Source: Strix aluco (Eukaryota > Chordata > Aves > Strigiformes > Strigidae). From it: a DNA stretch of 64,000 bases. Of this stretch, positions 1 through 12,500 are shown piece after piece. The stretch lies in the NCBI RefSeq assembly GCF_031877795.1, contig NC_133971.1, positions 87,196,446-87,260,445 of the forward strand. The letters are read 5' to 3'. The translations under genes and the position numbers were made by a program. The number at the start of each line of letters is the position of its first letter. The stretch's first letter is position 1. The notes below the pieces were generated by a model, which saw only the letters and a program-made list of their open reading frames with translations, made no database searches and was not told the DNA's origin.

Positions 1-379
1 CAAAAACTGATTGTTCACGTAACATCATAACCACACAAAGACTTCAGAAGCTGAATCTCTGGAGGAAGCCTCAGTTAGAAGTTTAAACAGGGAAAAGGCA
101 GAACAGGAAGGCTGCCAGGATGTTAAAAGAGGATGCAAATAATACTAGCAACTGGCAGCATTAACAATCCCCATGAGTTTCAAAGCACACAGATCTACCT
201 GTCAAGGCTCTAGGGGACTAACAGGACATATAGTATCCAGCACAGGCGACAAAGAAAACCCCATCTACTTGGAGTGACCTTTTCTGTTGCTATATCCATG
301 TGCTATATCCTAACATTACCCTAACAGAGCAAGAGGGATGAGACAGAGCACATTTTCTAGCCTGTTAACAGGACCTTAC
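1..379 (-). other. TPGS2: TPGS2 intron 4 (partial)
   Basis: Intronic sequence between exon 4 and the left edge. I see no exon, repeat boundary or RNA gene in it. The next TPGS2 exon must lie left of base 1. Confidence 0.8.
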
Positions 380-511
380 CTTCCTCATCTGTGTCATCTT
401 CCAGGTCAGCGAGAGTTGGTGCATTAGGCAGAGTGTACATAGGGGAACCCCCAAGCCGACATAGCTTCGAGACACTATTAATCACCATGGAGCCCAGGGG
501 CATTGGGGTAT
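380..511 (-). CDS. TPGS2: TPGS2 coding exon 4
   Basis: A 132-bp exon with acceptor attgcag and donor gtaaggtc. After the split Asp codon it reads TPMPLGSMVINSVSKLCRLG, GSPMYTLPNAPTLADLEDD and TDEE, ending one base into the next codon. The acidic end (LEDDTDEE) matches the linker region of the family. The stretch LCRLGGSP is less conserved than what I recall from mammals. Confidence 0.93.
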
Positions 512-3500
512 CTGCAATAAGACTGATCATTTATCACATTCAGTGTCAGGAAAGCATAGGAGGTATTTCTTCTCCTCCACACATCAACTCAATCTCTTCT
601 AAAACACAGATGCAGAGAAGAGATGGGTATGCCCAGCAGGCCTCGACACTTAACCAAGTCAGGCTCCACGGGAGCAAAAATTAGGCTTTTTCAAACACTG
701 AATCACACTTACAGGTGATGTGACATCATCTCAGAGCTGTGTAGGCATGAGGATGACACCTCTGGCTAAGCCTGTGCTGCAGCTGTTAGCCCAGCCCCAT
801 GAAACTGGCTATTAAAAATCCTGGCTAGCTACAGCCACTTCATTGAAATGAAATTCCACTTCCTGAGGAAAACCCTGTATTTGACACCCATCCCCAGAAG
901 CGAGCAGTATCCACAGCCCAATTTGACAAACTCCCTGGCAGGCAATGAAAGTCAGAATAATAGCTGCAAGCCCCCGGCGCAGAGTGAACGAACCGCCTGA
1001 ATTTTGCGAAACAAGGAGGGACAATAAAGCTCAGTCCAGTTCTCACTTCTACCACTGACTCCAGAAACAACTCCAGTGAAAGGACTTTAGCTGGTGGAAA
1101 GCAGAATCAGGCTCTGGCACATAAATATACTTTCTAATGAGAAAGAGGCATTATCAGAGGGTGACCCTACTGCTTTATGATAGGATAATGTGCTAGAGCT
1201 GCTTCTCTCTCCAGGAACTACAGAGGGAGTCTAGGTATGAGATTTAAACCACATACCTAAATCTGAGTGTCAACAGATGGCCAGTGTATTACAGAATGGT
1301 ATTTATATCACAAAGACTTGTTTGGTTTCTAGCCAGTGTTCACTGTACACGTCTCTTCTGTGGAAGTCCATCACGTGCAAGCAATAGGCTTTGCCCTGCT
1401 GCATCAGGAAGGGACCTCTGATGTGCAGTCATAATTTTTCCTCACCAAGACATCTCTAAAATGGACTACAACCCCATGAAGATCTGCATTTACTTATTAA
1501 TTCAGAGGTCAGTTTTCTGTAGTCACTGATCAAGCTGCCTAGCAGAAACAATCTACTTAATTTTTTTGTGAGTTAAAGAATGGTGCTAATTTTTCATTCA
1601 AAATGACTTGGTGCATGTGCTTTTGCTCAGACTAGTGCAGGATGCCGACAGATCTGTATTGACTGAGCAGAAAGTAAGTTTGAAATTAAAGAGGTTCCGC
1701 AAAGGAAACACTGGCTGCAATGAAATGAGGGTGTAGGTGGAGAGGAATACACGGACTCACCATCAGTCTTCACACTCCAGGTCATCTGGAAGCCATCTGT
1801 CATCAGATAGAAGTTCTTTAAATCCTCTGGCAATATGCAGGAGTTTTTCTGCAAATCACAATCAAATTGCTATTGGAAAATGCAGAACGTGCCTCAAACC
1901 CAAAGAACAACGAGTATTGGTATAGAAATATTTGCCACCAAATGTTTTGCTCAACTCCAATATGACTCAAATCAGCTCAAAGATCTCATCTTAAAACCTT
2001 GAAAGAAAATTGCGTATTTCTTGGGTCTGTGCTACTGTATTAACAAAGATGACTTGGGAAAATTTCACAATCAGCAGTCAGTCATCAAAAGATTATCACA
2101 GGATTGTTCCCCAAATGAGATGACGTATTATCCTTTGAACTAACAGCCACTTGAAGATCACATATATAAGAACAATAGACTTTTTCATATATACAGCTTA
2201 CGAGAGCAGAGTTTTGCTTTAAGTGCAATCAGACAAAGCATGTACAATATTAGCACAAGGACTCTTTTCTTCTGAGGGATTTCAGTTCCAAGTAGGTGAG
2301 AGAATCATAGTCTCAGTAATTGCACATAATTGAACAGGTTTGATGTTTCACTATGTGTGCAAATACACACAGAGTCAGTCTCACAAACCTGCTGGTCTGG
2401 CTTCATCTCACCAAACTTCAGTGCTTGGCTGGGACTCCTGCCTCCTTCTGAGCCAACAGTGAAAGCAGCATCTCCAGTGATCTGATGAGAGTGTTTCTAA
2501 GAACCAGAACCCTTTTCCTATACCTATCTTGGTTGTGGAAGGAGCCTTTCTTAACTCAGACTCTTCAGATAAACAACAAATACGAGGAAGGAAGGCTAAA
2601 GACTTAGTCCTCAGAACAAGAAGTCCAAAGATTTATAGGCAACTGCAGGCACTGCTCCTGGTGACAGGACTGGCTGCAGACCAGTGACCCTCTGTTCCTA
2701 CCTACATTTTACAGGGAAAATGGACAAATAATGTGAGATTTGCAACATAGCATGTCTGATAAATCAAGTACTTTTGTGACATCATTTTCAGCCTTTTCTA
2801 AAAGAGGTGTATTCCTTGCATTTAGCTAGTTTTAAAAACATGTTGTTGGACATGTCCTGATCTTTGTGCAGTGAGTTTGACACTCAAAGCAAGAAAAGAT
2901 AGAATTATAAACTTTAAGAACATTTATAGGTCAGTATTGTTGTCTCTCATACAGACTTGCCCTGCCACAGATCAAGATGTTATTCAGGTAGGTATTCACA
3001 GCCTGGCTCAGAGGCCTGGGTGGGTTTTGGAGCAGTTACAGAATTGCTTTGGAGAAAGCAGGGGAGTCAGATGTTAAACAGCTTTCCAATATTGTGCCTC
3101 TGCTGGGACTACTTACCTACAGCTACTAGAAAATGTAACATTCAAGGTCTTATAAAATAAAGAATATTCTGGTAACGAGTAGCTAAGGAAAAGAAACACG
3201 CACATGCAGTTCAGGTAGCTCTGTTTCACCTGGGGCATGAATTTGTAACATCTCAAGAGAAGATGATCAGATTCCTCCTTGTGTCTGCAACTTGTGCATA
3301 TCCAGTTATCTGCCCTGATGTTGCCTCAATGCATCTATCCAGCAGGAGCTACCTGCCAGCTGCGCATTGAGCTGCAATGCTGGCCTCTAGTCATCAGTGA
3401 CTGGCATGAGCAAGTGAAGGCGCTGGCCTCCTCCTGTCCACATCCCCTCCCTTCCTGAGGACCAGGGCAGCCCTTCTGCCTGTTAAAGTCTTACTCACAG

Positions 3501-6500
3501 ACACTTTCTTTGAGTTGTTACAGTCCCTGTCCCCTAAATTGTGGTGTATATGCTGTGCAGGACCCTCTAATCCACCCACAATCTTCAATCCTATGTGTTA
3601 ACTTACTTTCTAAGCATATCCATTTATGCCGACAGACTGCTACTGACAAGTCCCAGATATTAATGGCTTTGCAGCTTGCGATAGGGAAGGTCACTTTACT
3701 TGCACTGTCAGCAGCCTGGTCACTAGCACAGTGCTTTCCTAACCCAGGTAGGGAAAATCTTCAGAGGCAACAGGTATTAAAGCAGAGAATCTGATATTGC
3801 AGAAACTAAGAATTTATTGTCCTTTGATAAGAGCCTGCTGATGGCTGAGGCCCTGGTGGTAAGTTTCACAAGATTACTAAACCACATGGACATATCTGAA
3901 GTTCTTCAAATGCCTTTAACAAACACACCTTCTTCTGTGGGTTCTTCTCAGTCCTAAATATTTATAATTTCATGCTATGCTTTCACCACTTCCAGTTGCA
4001 AGCTGTAGCTGTAAGCACAGTGATTAGGGTTAAAACTATGAAGAAAGAAAATACGGCAGACCTGCTACAAAGCCTCAGAAGAGTACAAATGTTTACACAG
4101 CACTTTCAGTCCATTTCAACCCCCCCAATTTTGACTAATCTACCCCAGCAGTAAAAATATATATGCGAACAGCTCTCTTGACTTCAGTGGGTGTTCTACT
4201 CTAAGCAGGAGAACCAGATCCATTGGGATGACAAAATATAAGATTTTAAAAATTCCACCTCAGTATCCAGTCAAATACTACCACAAACTGGGCACACCCC
4301 AATTTAATAAACACAGCTGATTAAGACAAAGAAAAAACCACATCTGGATAAGCCTTCTGCTCCGAATCCTCCTTTTCTGGATGAAAAGATTAACATGTGC
4401 ATGTTTCTCCAAATGGCTGCCCTCCCAAATTATTTTAGGGTTCTCCTAACCATGTCCCTTTGCATGACTTTTCAAATAATGGTGTAAAATACGCGGGTGG
4501 AAAATGCTATACCAGAGCAGATCTGGGGTCTATAGGAAAAGACCTGTATATAGAAAGCTTCACTAATACCCATCTCTCCCATCTGACAGAAAGGATTGAT
4601 TGATCTGTCACATTATGCTCAGCCACATGACCCCATGACATCAAAATGGTGGTCTTCTGACAGCACAGTCAGAGAAACAAACCACTACTATATATTAAAA
4701 ATGGCTTCTCAAGCTCTGTACTCCTCCTGCTCAACTGGTAGTTTCCAGGGTTGCGATCTTCAGCCCCATAAAATACAATATTCCTAATAATGTGCCAGAA
4801 GTGACTTAACCATAGTCCTGGCAAGCAGCTGTTTTCGCTCCAGTCATCTGGTTACACTCATCAGCTCATAAAACAAAATATCCCAAGTGCCCAATATGGT
4901 GTGTGAGGTCTATTTCTTTTGTTTATCATCCATAATATCCCCACATAGTCTCCCAAGAAAGCACAGTCCATTGAGGACAGAACCAGGGTAGTTTTCCTGC
5001 CAAGACCTGATCAGCACTGGATCCAGAGCTAAAACACTGACATATGGCAATTCACTTAAAGCACTGTTGAAACAATGCCTCCCAAGCAAATAGCCTAAAG
5101 AAATGGACAGCAGTCGAAACATATAGCTCTAGAGACTTCTTTAAAAAACTGAATGAGTTTTATCCAATTTCTGGGGAGAGAAGGAAGGGATTTATGTAAT
5201 TTCTCAGGGCTTCCAAGTAACAGGACAAATCAGCAACCACCTTTCCCTGTTCCTAACATCATGCTGTTTCATAACTGGTCTGCCCTAGCTGCCAGTGAAT
5301 GCAGATGTTAATTTATGTAACATACTGAGATGTTCTTGTTGCACCTTTTATAAATCTGATCTGGGGGGGCTTCCAGGAGATCACCTTGCTTGGATTTCCT
5401 GCCCTGAAAGCCACAGGGCTGGGGCAGACCTGATCCCCTGCTGCAGAGAACAGGATTTGGTAATCCTCTTGAGGAATGGTGTTGTGTACCTAGTTTTTCA
5501 ATCAGGCCTCACAGGAGGTGAACGCTGTGTCAGAAATGCTATCTACCTCCCTAAAGTCCTCCAGCTTCTTCTCTGTTATGCAGCTTGAAGTAATATACCT
5601 TTCCTCCCACACTGGTTCTGCTGGATTCACCTCCCCGCCTCTCCCACGGTCAGGTTCAAGATGGGCAGATCCTGTGCTCCTGGGGATCGGAGATGGCAGG
5701 CTCGCCTAACACTGAGGGAGGACATTACGAGGAGAATGGCAAGAAGGACCCTTGTGGATGCGCACGCCTGCACGTATACTTTTGCGTCAAAAAAAGATAC
5801 GGTAGAAGCGATGAGAAAGACTTACAGAATAGCCAGGAACCACCACCACAGTTCCCCTGAGATTTACATGCAGAGTTCCTAAATTGTCTGGCAGCCTAAG
5901 ACAGTCCACAACAGGAAAGCACCAGATTGCTTGAGAGGTTTTTTATGATTTTATCACAGAAAAATAAATCTTTGCAGACAAAGTGCATTAAGGAGAAACA
6001 ACAAATTTCCCACACAGAGTTGTAGAATATCAAAGCTCCAGCAATGTGATGGGCAGGGATCACCTACAGCCAGCCCGGGGCAGTTCAGGCCCTGCTAACA
6101 AGCCAATTAGAGGAACAGGTAAAATGACCCCCTTCACTTGGTTTGGCCTGTTGAGGTGCTGAGCTCTGGGACCTCCAGCTCCCCCTAACAGAACACAATT
6201 TTCTGTTTTTTGAAAACCAAAACAATGATGTGAGTGACTTACTTCTTTTCTGGTTGAGGCAAAATGTGGTTCAGACGTTGTCACTGCAGATATCAGAGTG
6301 CCTCCTAGCAATATTTTAGTATAACACTTACTTTTAAAAACTACTTGTGGAGGGGAGCAGGGCAGTTGACAGCCTAATTTTAGGAGTGGGAACAGGTTCA
6401 TAGGACAATATACAGTTATTAGCACTGGTGTTCCAATGACCTGGTAACTCTGTCTCTACTCCCTGTTCTATTGCTTGCCTTACTTTCTTGGGGAAAAGAT

Positions 6501-9500
6501 AACATCTTGGTAGGTCTAAATATCAGGAAAGGTGAAAAAATTAACCGGTATTTTAAAAAATATTTTGATCTGCTTGAAAGTTTTGGGGAAGCAATGCTAC
6601 CCATGTAAACACTTGACCACCATATACCTTCAATATTTTTGTGAATGTGCTGATTTCCAATAAAATATTCAGGATTAATTTCAGGTTTTGTTTCCTGAGT
6701 GTAGGATTTAACAGCTCTTTCCACCTCTACAGAAAGACTTGGAAAAAAACTCTTCTGCTCTCCTACTGTCTTACTGCACTGTCTCCTGTCATGAAGCCCA
6801 CCTTCCCCTGCAAAGCCTCATGGCAGCTAATGGACACTCAGCAAGCTGATGTAAGATTTTAAAACTTCCATCACAGTATCCAGTGAAATACTAGCACAAG
6901 CCAGGCACAGCCCAATTGAACAAACACAGCTGATGGAGACAAAAAAAAGCATATTGCCAGCATTATTAGTATATCATTCTAATCATTCATAATTTTAAAA
7001 AGGTTGATTTTAAGAGTTTCTGAACACCACAGATTTTCTCTCAGCAGAAATACCTTTTCATTGCAAAACTGAAATAGAACTGGAATAATTGCCTCTAGAA
7101 AAAACGTAAAAAAAAATAATCTTAAGAATAGAGCTTTTATGTGGTGATTCTCAATGGGAAGAGGGGGATTTTTTTTTTGGAAAAAGAATGTAATTTTGGG
7201 AATAGTTTGACTAGTTTTCCCTACATCACACAAAACGCCCTGCCAATACTTTCATTACCAAAGAGTAGAGGAAAGTTAAAAATACAGACTGTGACAAGAT
7301 CTTGTTAAAATCTCAACTACGGAGGAATGATTACGTGCATAAGTATTGCCACCTAGTGGCTATGAAAAAAAAACCAGTGATAAGAGTAAACATTAGGTAC
7401 ACATAAACTTGCATTTAAATTCAAGCAGGATGAGTTTGAGGAAAAGTGAGGTACAAGTTCATCCTGGAAGGGCCTTGTGACGTGCTGAGTGCTTTACACT
7501 TAATCAGCACTGCAGGACATACTGCAATTGTGTGGACTGTATTAGATATCAGACTTTATCCCCAAAGCTCAAGAGAAAAAAGGAAAAAGGAAATAGTTAT
7601 CTTTTAATTAGAGAAGGGAGATTTCAGGATTTGTCAATGCAGCTGGAACCAAAAGCAAAGAAACAGATAGCTAAGTCCTTCACCATGAGGAGCCCAGCTC
7701 AACTGTATCTCCTTAATTTTCACCATTTACTTCCACAATTAGTCCATCACTGGGGTGGTGGGGAGTGACATCTTTGGAGCAAAGTGCTTTGGCTACAGCA
7801 TTTCAAAGTTTGGCTTTACAAGAACAGCTCAATTTTGAAACAAACCCAATTTGGTTTGGAGGAGTAGCAGCACCTGAAAATGAGAGCAATGCTGTGTTCA
7901 GGAGAAGCAGTCCTCTCCACTCAACCGAAGAATGAATGTCACTCTGCTGCTCCCAGACCTGAGCTGGCTCACAGCCAGGGTGCGTCAGACTTTCCAGCCC
8001 AGTTAACTTGATACCTAAATAACAGCTACAGGAATTCAGGTATCAGTTCACATGAAGCTGAAAAAACGGACATTTCTGCCTCAGCACAGTTGCTGGCTAC
8101 CATACAAGTTTCAGTAAACAACACAGGTTTACATCGCATACATTCTGATCTGATTTACAAATTCTTGATAAATATCACTAATTGGGATAGGATGTTACCA
8201 AAATCAGTGCAAGATTTTTCCCTACTGTTTACAGAAAACTGTAAATGGCAAGGCATCATCAAAGGAGAAGTTATTTTATGTAGTGGTAACAAGCGCAGTC
8301 TCTGGGAGGATGCACACTAGGGCATGCCAGGGTTGGAGCAGAGGGAGGATGATTCACTCAGCTCCATCCTCTGACATGCCCCTTTCCAAAGGCCAGTCAG
8401 CTTCTGCTGTCCCTTCCCTACATATGAGTGATTCCTAGAAATCAGTTTATTCCCCCATGGTCATAGGACTGATAAAAACATGTATATTTAAAAAGGGAAC
8501 CAGAAATGGCATCTCTGCCCACCAGCGTCACACGACAGTATTCAGGAACCCTCTGGTCATGCAGTCCAATGCAGTGGGGCCAGCTAATGTGGAGTGAAGG
8601 AAGCATGAGTCTTTCGTAGTCTTCTAGAACAAGCAGTGGGACATGCCACCGCCAAAAGATTGGGCCAGTTAGCCAAAGAGGAGGTAGAAGGAGGGGCAAT
8701 GAGAAAAGGAAGCGAATAGCTGAGACTGAAAAGAGGAATAGATAACTGGAACAAACTGGGTGGCTCAGGGGTATTCTTCAGCTTGAGGCCTTTACCTTTA
8801 ATGGTCATGAGTAATAAAGAGCTTCTCTATTTTGTTTGAAAGGGAGAGGGAAAATGGTTTCAGACCTGTGTCAGAACAATGTTTGTTCTCCTGAGTCACC
8901 AGTGTTGCTGCCTACTACAGTCATGTGGTTTCTTCTTAGAGTTGTCATTCTGAATACATGCACACTGATTAAGTTACTCTAAAAGATCAGGTGCATGTGA
9001 TAGCCTAGAAGACAGAGTAATACCTGATTAAAAAAACCCAAAAGATCTGTTTAGGCTCCACTGTGCATCAAACTTGGTAGCAGTCTGTCTCACAAACAAA
9101 CACAAGGTAGGCATTGGATTTGACATTCTCCATGGGCTGCTGTACATTCAGACTGACCTCACTGCAGTATCATCAGGAAAATACTCACTTGCTCCCATGA
9201 AATGATTGCATGGCGTTCAGCTGGCTCCTTTTCCACAAACGTCACCTCAGCAACTCCTGGAGAAGTCTCTAAAAGGAAAAGAGGAGCATGTTTGCAGCTG
9301 GCATGAGTAACAGCAACACTGTGAGCCAGACAATTTTGCAAGTTAACTTCACTGACAGCTGGGGAGAAGGCATTAATGACTGCAAGCATTGTGCTGGTGA
9401 CTGAGCAGTCACTTTCTTTTGTTTGTAACTGTACTCAGCATGTCTTGACATGAGGATGCCTAGTGCTGCACATGATGCCATCCTTTGATGGTTTTTATAG

Positions 9501-12500
9501 ATGCATATACACACACATTTTGTATTCAAGGTGTGAACTTTTGCAGAGGATTCATGGAAAAATCAACCATGGGTTCCTGGTCAAACTCTAAAAGAGAGAT
9601 GAATCTTTCTTTGTAAGCATGCCCTGTGGTTTCCGTTGGGTAGGATATACTCAGCGTGACACAAGGTTGTGTACAGTGTTGCTGTGAATTGCTCACAACC
9701 ATACTCCACAAAGACAGGCACACTTCAGTGCTGGATTCAGTGGGTATGATCAGATGCAGAATCTGAACCTGCTGAAGGGATCTGCATGAACAAACATCAG
9801 TTCTCTGGAATCACAGCTGGACACATGCAAATTTGTTACAAGCACTAGGCTCCTAATTTATAAAAATAATCTGAATATTTTATGGGAAAGAATGCTATAT
9901 AAATGCAAGATACTAATCTACATGGTGCTATCCTTGCAGGTGTGCCACGGCAGAACAGTCTCCCTTTGCACTTATTATTTTATAATGTTTTACTTCATCT
10001 ACAGCCAACTGAAACAGTTCCCACTGACTTCACTCACTTTGGATCAGGTCCAGAAAGACTACTAACTTGTTGTTGTGGGAATTGCAAGCCCAGCACACAG
10101 GGGCGTGGAATAGAAGTGATCACTATGCAGGGCTTTCAAGACCGGCTCTGCTGTGAAAGTATTGGCTCCCAAAGCAGTCACACATATTATAATTGCTTTC
10201 TGGTAAAACATACACAGTGCACTAGACAGGAAAGGCAGGCACTAGAGAGATTTTGTTTTTTTATCTCCAGCGCTGGGCTTTTAATTCTAGCAGTAGCGTT
10301 GTCCTTGTCTGTTCTGTGGGTAGAAGAGCAGTACTCAGTTTCAGGAAGTCTAAACTTCATTTTAATTGGAAGTATTGATTGGTACATTGTCAGATACTTT
10401 AAAACACAAAACATAGCACCAGGAAACCAAGCTCCAAGTTAAAGACAGAAAAAAGTAAAAAAATAAGATCATGGTAGGTCACCTAGCTAATCTGTATGGC
10501 CAAGGGGGGACCCCAACATACAGAAAACTCTGACGTTTCACCAAGTTTCACTTCCAATAGGTGGGTGCAAGGCAGGGGGATGTGTCTCTTGCTCAATTAT
10601 AAGCTGTCCACATGTATTCTGCTTCTAAAGAAGTGTGCGGAATCAATGATCTAACCGGACTTTTCCATCTAAGCTATGCAAGCCTTATGACAAGAGATTA
10701 TAATAACAGAGTAATTGTTATTTCTGTGATCAAAGAAAATGGCAGGGATGTTTAATTCATCATGCACAACGGCTTGGCTGGGATGATAGAAGATTAAATA
10801 TCATATCAGTCAAAGATGATGTCTAGGAATAAGAGAACTGAAACTTCTAAAGAGGTCTGAACCAAATCCAAGATCAAAAGAAAGAGAAATTCTGTCTCAA
10901 AAGCCTGAATGTTATACTAAAAATATCCTGTGGGTAAACTGAAGGCCATGTTTAACAGATTTGCGTAGGTATGGACAGGAGCTCCATTAAACATTAATGA
11001 GCAACAGAAGTTGCCATGGGTTGCTTCTTCTTCCACATGGAAGAAATAAAGAAGCCACCTACTTTAAGACAAAAGATACAGGATAAAGCTTAACTAGGTC
11101 AGGTGACTCCTTTCTATTAACTATTCTGAATCAAGATCACAGTAAACTGTCCTATTTCTAGGACATTTCATCTGGAAGCTTCCAAAAATGCTTTGCACTA
11201 TTAATCAGAAAGAGTCAATGTAATGATGTGACACAGTACTGCTAATACTGCCTATAAGTTGGATAAACACTCAGCATCTTTTTTAAATGTCTGAAAAGTT
11301 ACTAGTGAAGCATAGTCCTGCTCTGGGTAGACCAGAACAGCTAACACCTCCCATTCAGATTTAGTTGTGGGCAATCAACCTTCCTGGAATTTGCTATTAG
11401 TCACGGAACTTCAGCAAAATTAATCATACTGGCAATGGGAAAGATGTTTGTCTTTTTTTCTCAAATTATAACTTCCATAATGCTTGTGAGAAATCTCCCA
11501 CCTTGTAGGGACTTCCACAGAGACTACAAGTTAAAAAAAACAAAACAACCCCTTCACCCCCCCCAGCCTCATATATAGAATTTGCTTAAAGAAGGGTTTT
11601 TGAAATGGTGCCATGAACATTTGTTCATAAAGGTACTAGAAAATTGGGCCTCAATCTCCCATTATAATGTATGTGCAAAATTTTCCTGCTTAAAAGGAGT
11701 ATGTTGAGTTTCATTAAAAGATCATTTCTATCTCCTGAAAAAAATGTTTCACAAACTCAACAAAGTTAAAAGCCTATTACTGCTTTTGTGTTATGGTACG
11801 CAGAAAAGTATCTACTGGTTTCATGAAACTTCCCAAAAGATTTAAAATAAGATAGCTTCTAGTGCTGCAAACTACTGAGTGAGGCATCTTTCTGAATGAG
11901 AAATCCTTCTTTATTTGAAAGAAACAAACACTGAACAGATTGATAACGTTTCCCAATTAGTTCAGCAATTCCAATTAATATGGTGGCACAATTTACATGA
12001 TTTGGTCTACTCCACTGGGAAAAAATGTGCAAAATACCCAGGAGTGGAGAGACAGAGAAAAGAACCAAAGTAAATCATCACTGCAATGGACTGGGGTGCA
12101 TATTAATATATTGCACAATACAGGTTGTCAGAGATACAGACAGAAAAACAAAAAAACCCAAACACAAATGAGGCAACACCTTCTGTGAAAGGGATGCTAC
12201 AGGACTTTCAGAGTCAAACCTGCATTGTCATGCCCTGCTGGTGTAAATAACACACCTACCCAAAACAGTTTATATGTCAACGTTACTTCTGGATGTAGTA
12301 ACACCATGCAGATCTCATATATCTGAGCCCGGGTGGTGAAAATGTGGGAAGGGCTAGTAATTTTTTTAAAAAGGGCTACTTCAAATAAGCATTTGCCATC
12401 ATGGTCGATCAGCAGTAGTTTGGCCTCTTTAATGCTCTCACAGAGTAGAGTGAAGTTATCCTGACCTCTCAACTGGAAAATGAAAAATACAAACCAAAAA

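Larger units (their letters stand above)
1849..9188 (-). other. TPGS2: TPGS2 intron 2
   Basis: A 7.3-kb U2-type intron (gtgagtat...ttgcag). It contains two related copies of a roughly 100-bp repeat (about 4239-4340 and 6852-6952) and otherwise unassigned AT-rich sequence. The open frames in it, such as 6060-6425 minus with 121 codons, are within chance expectation for this length. Confidence 0.8.
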
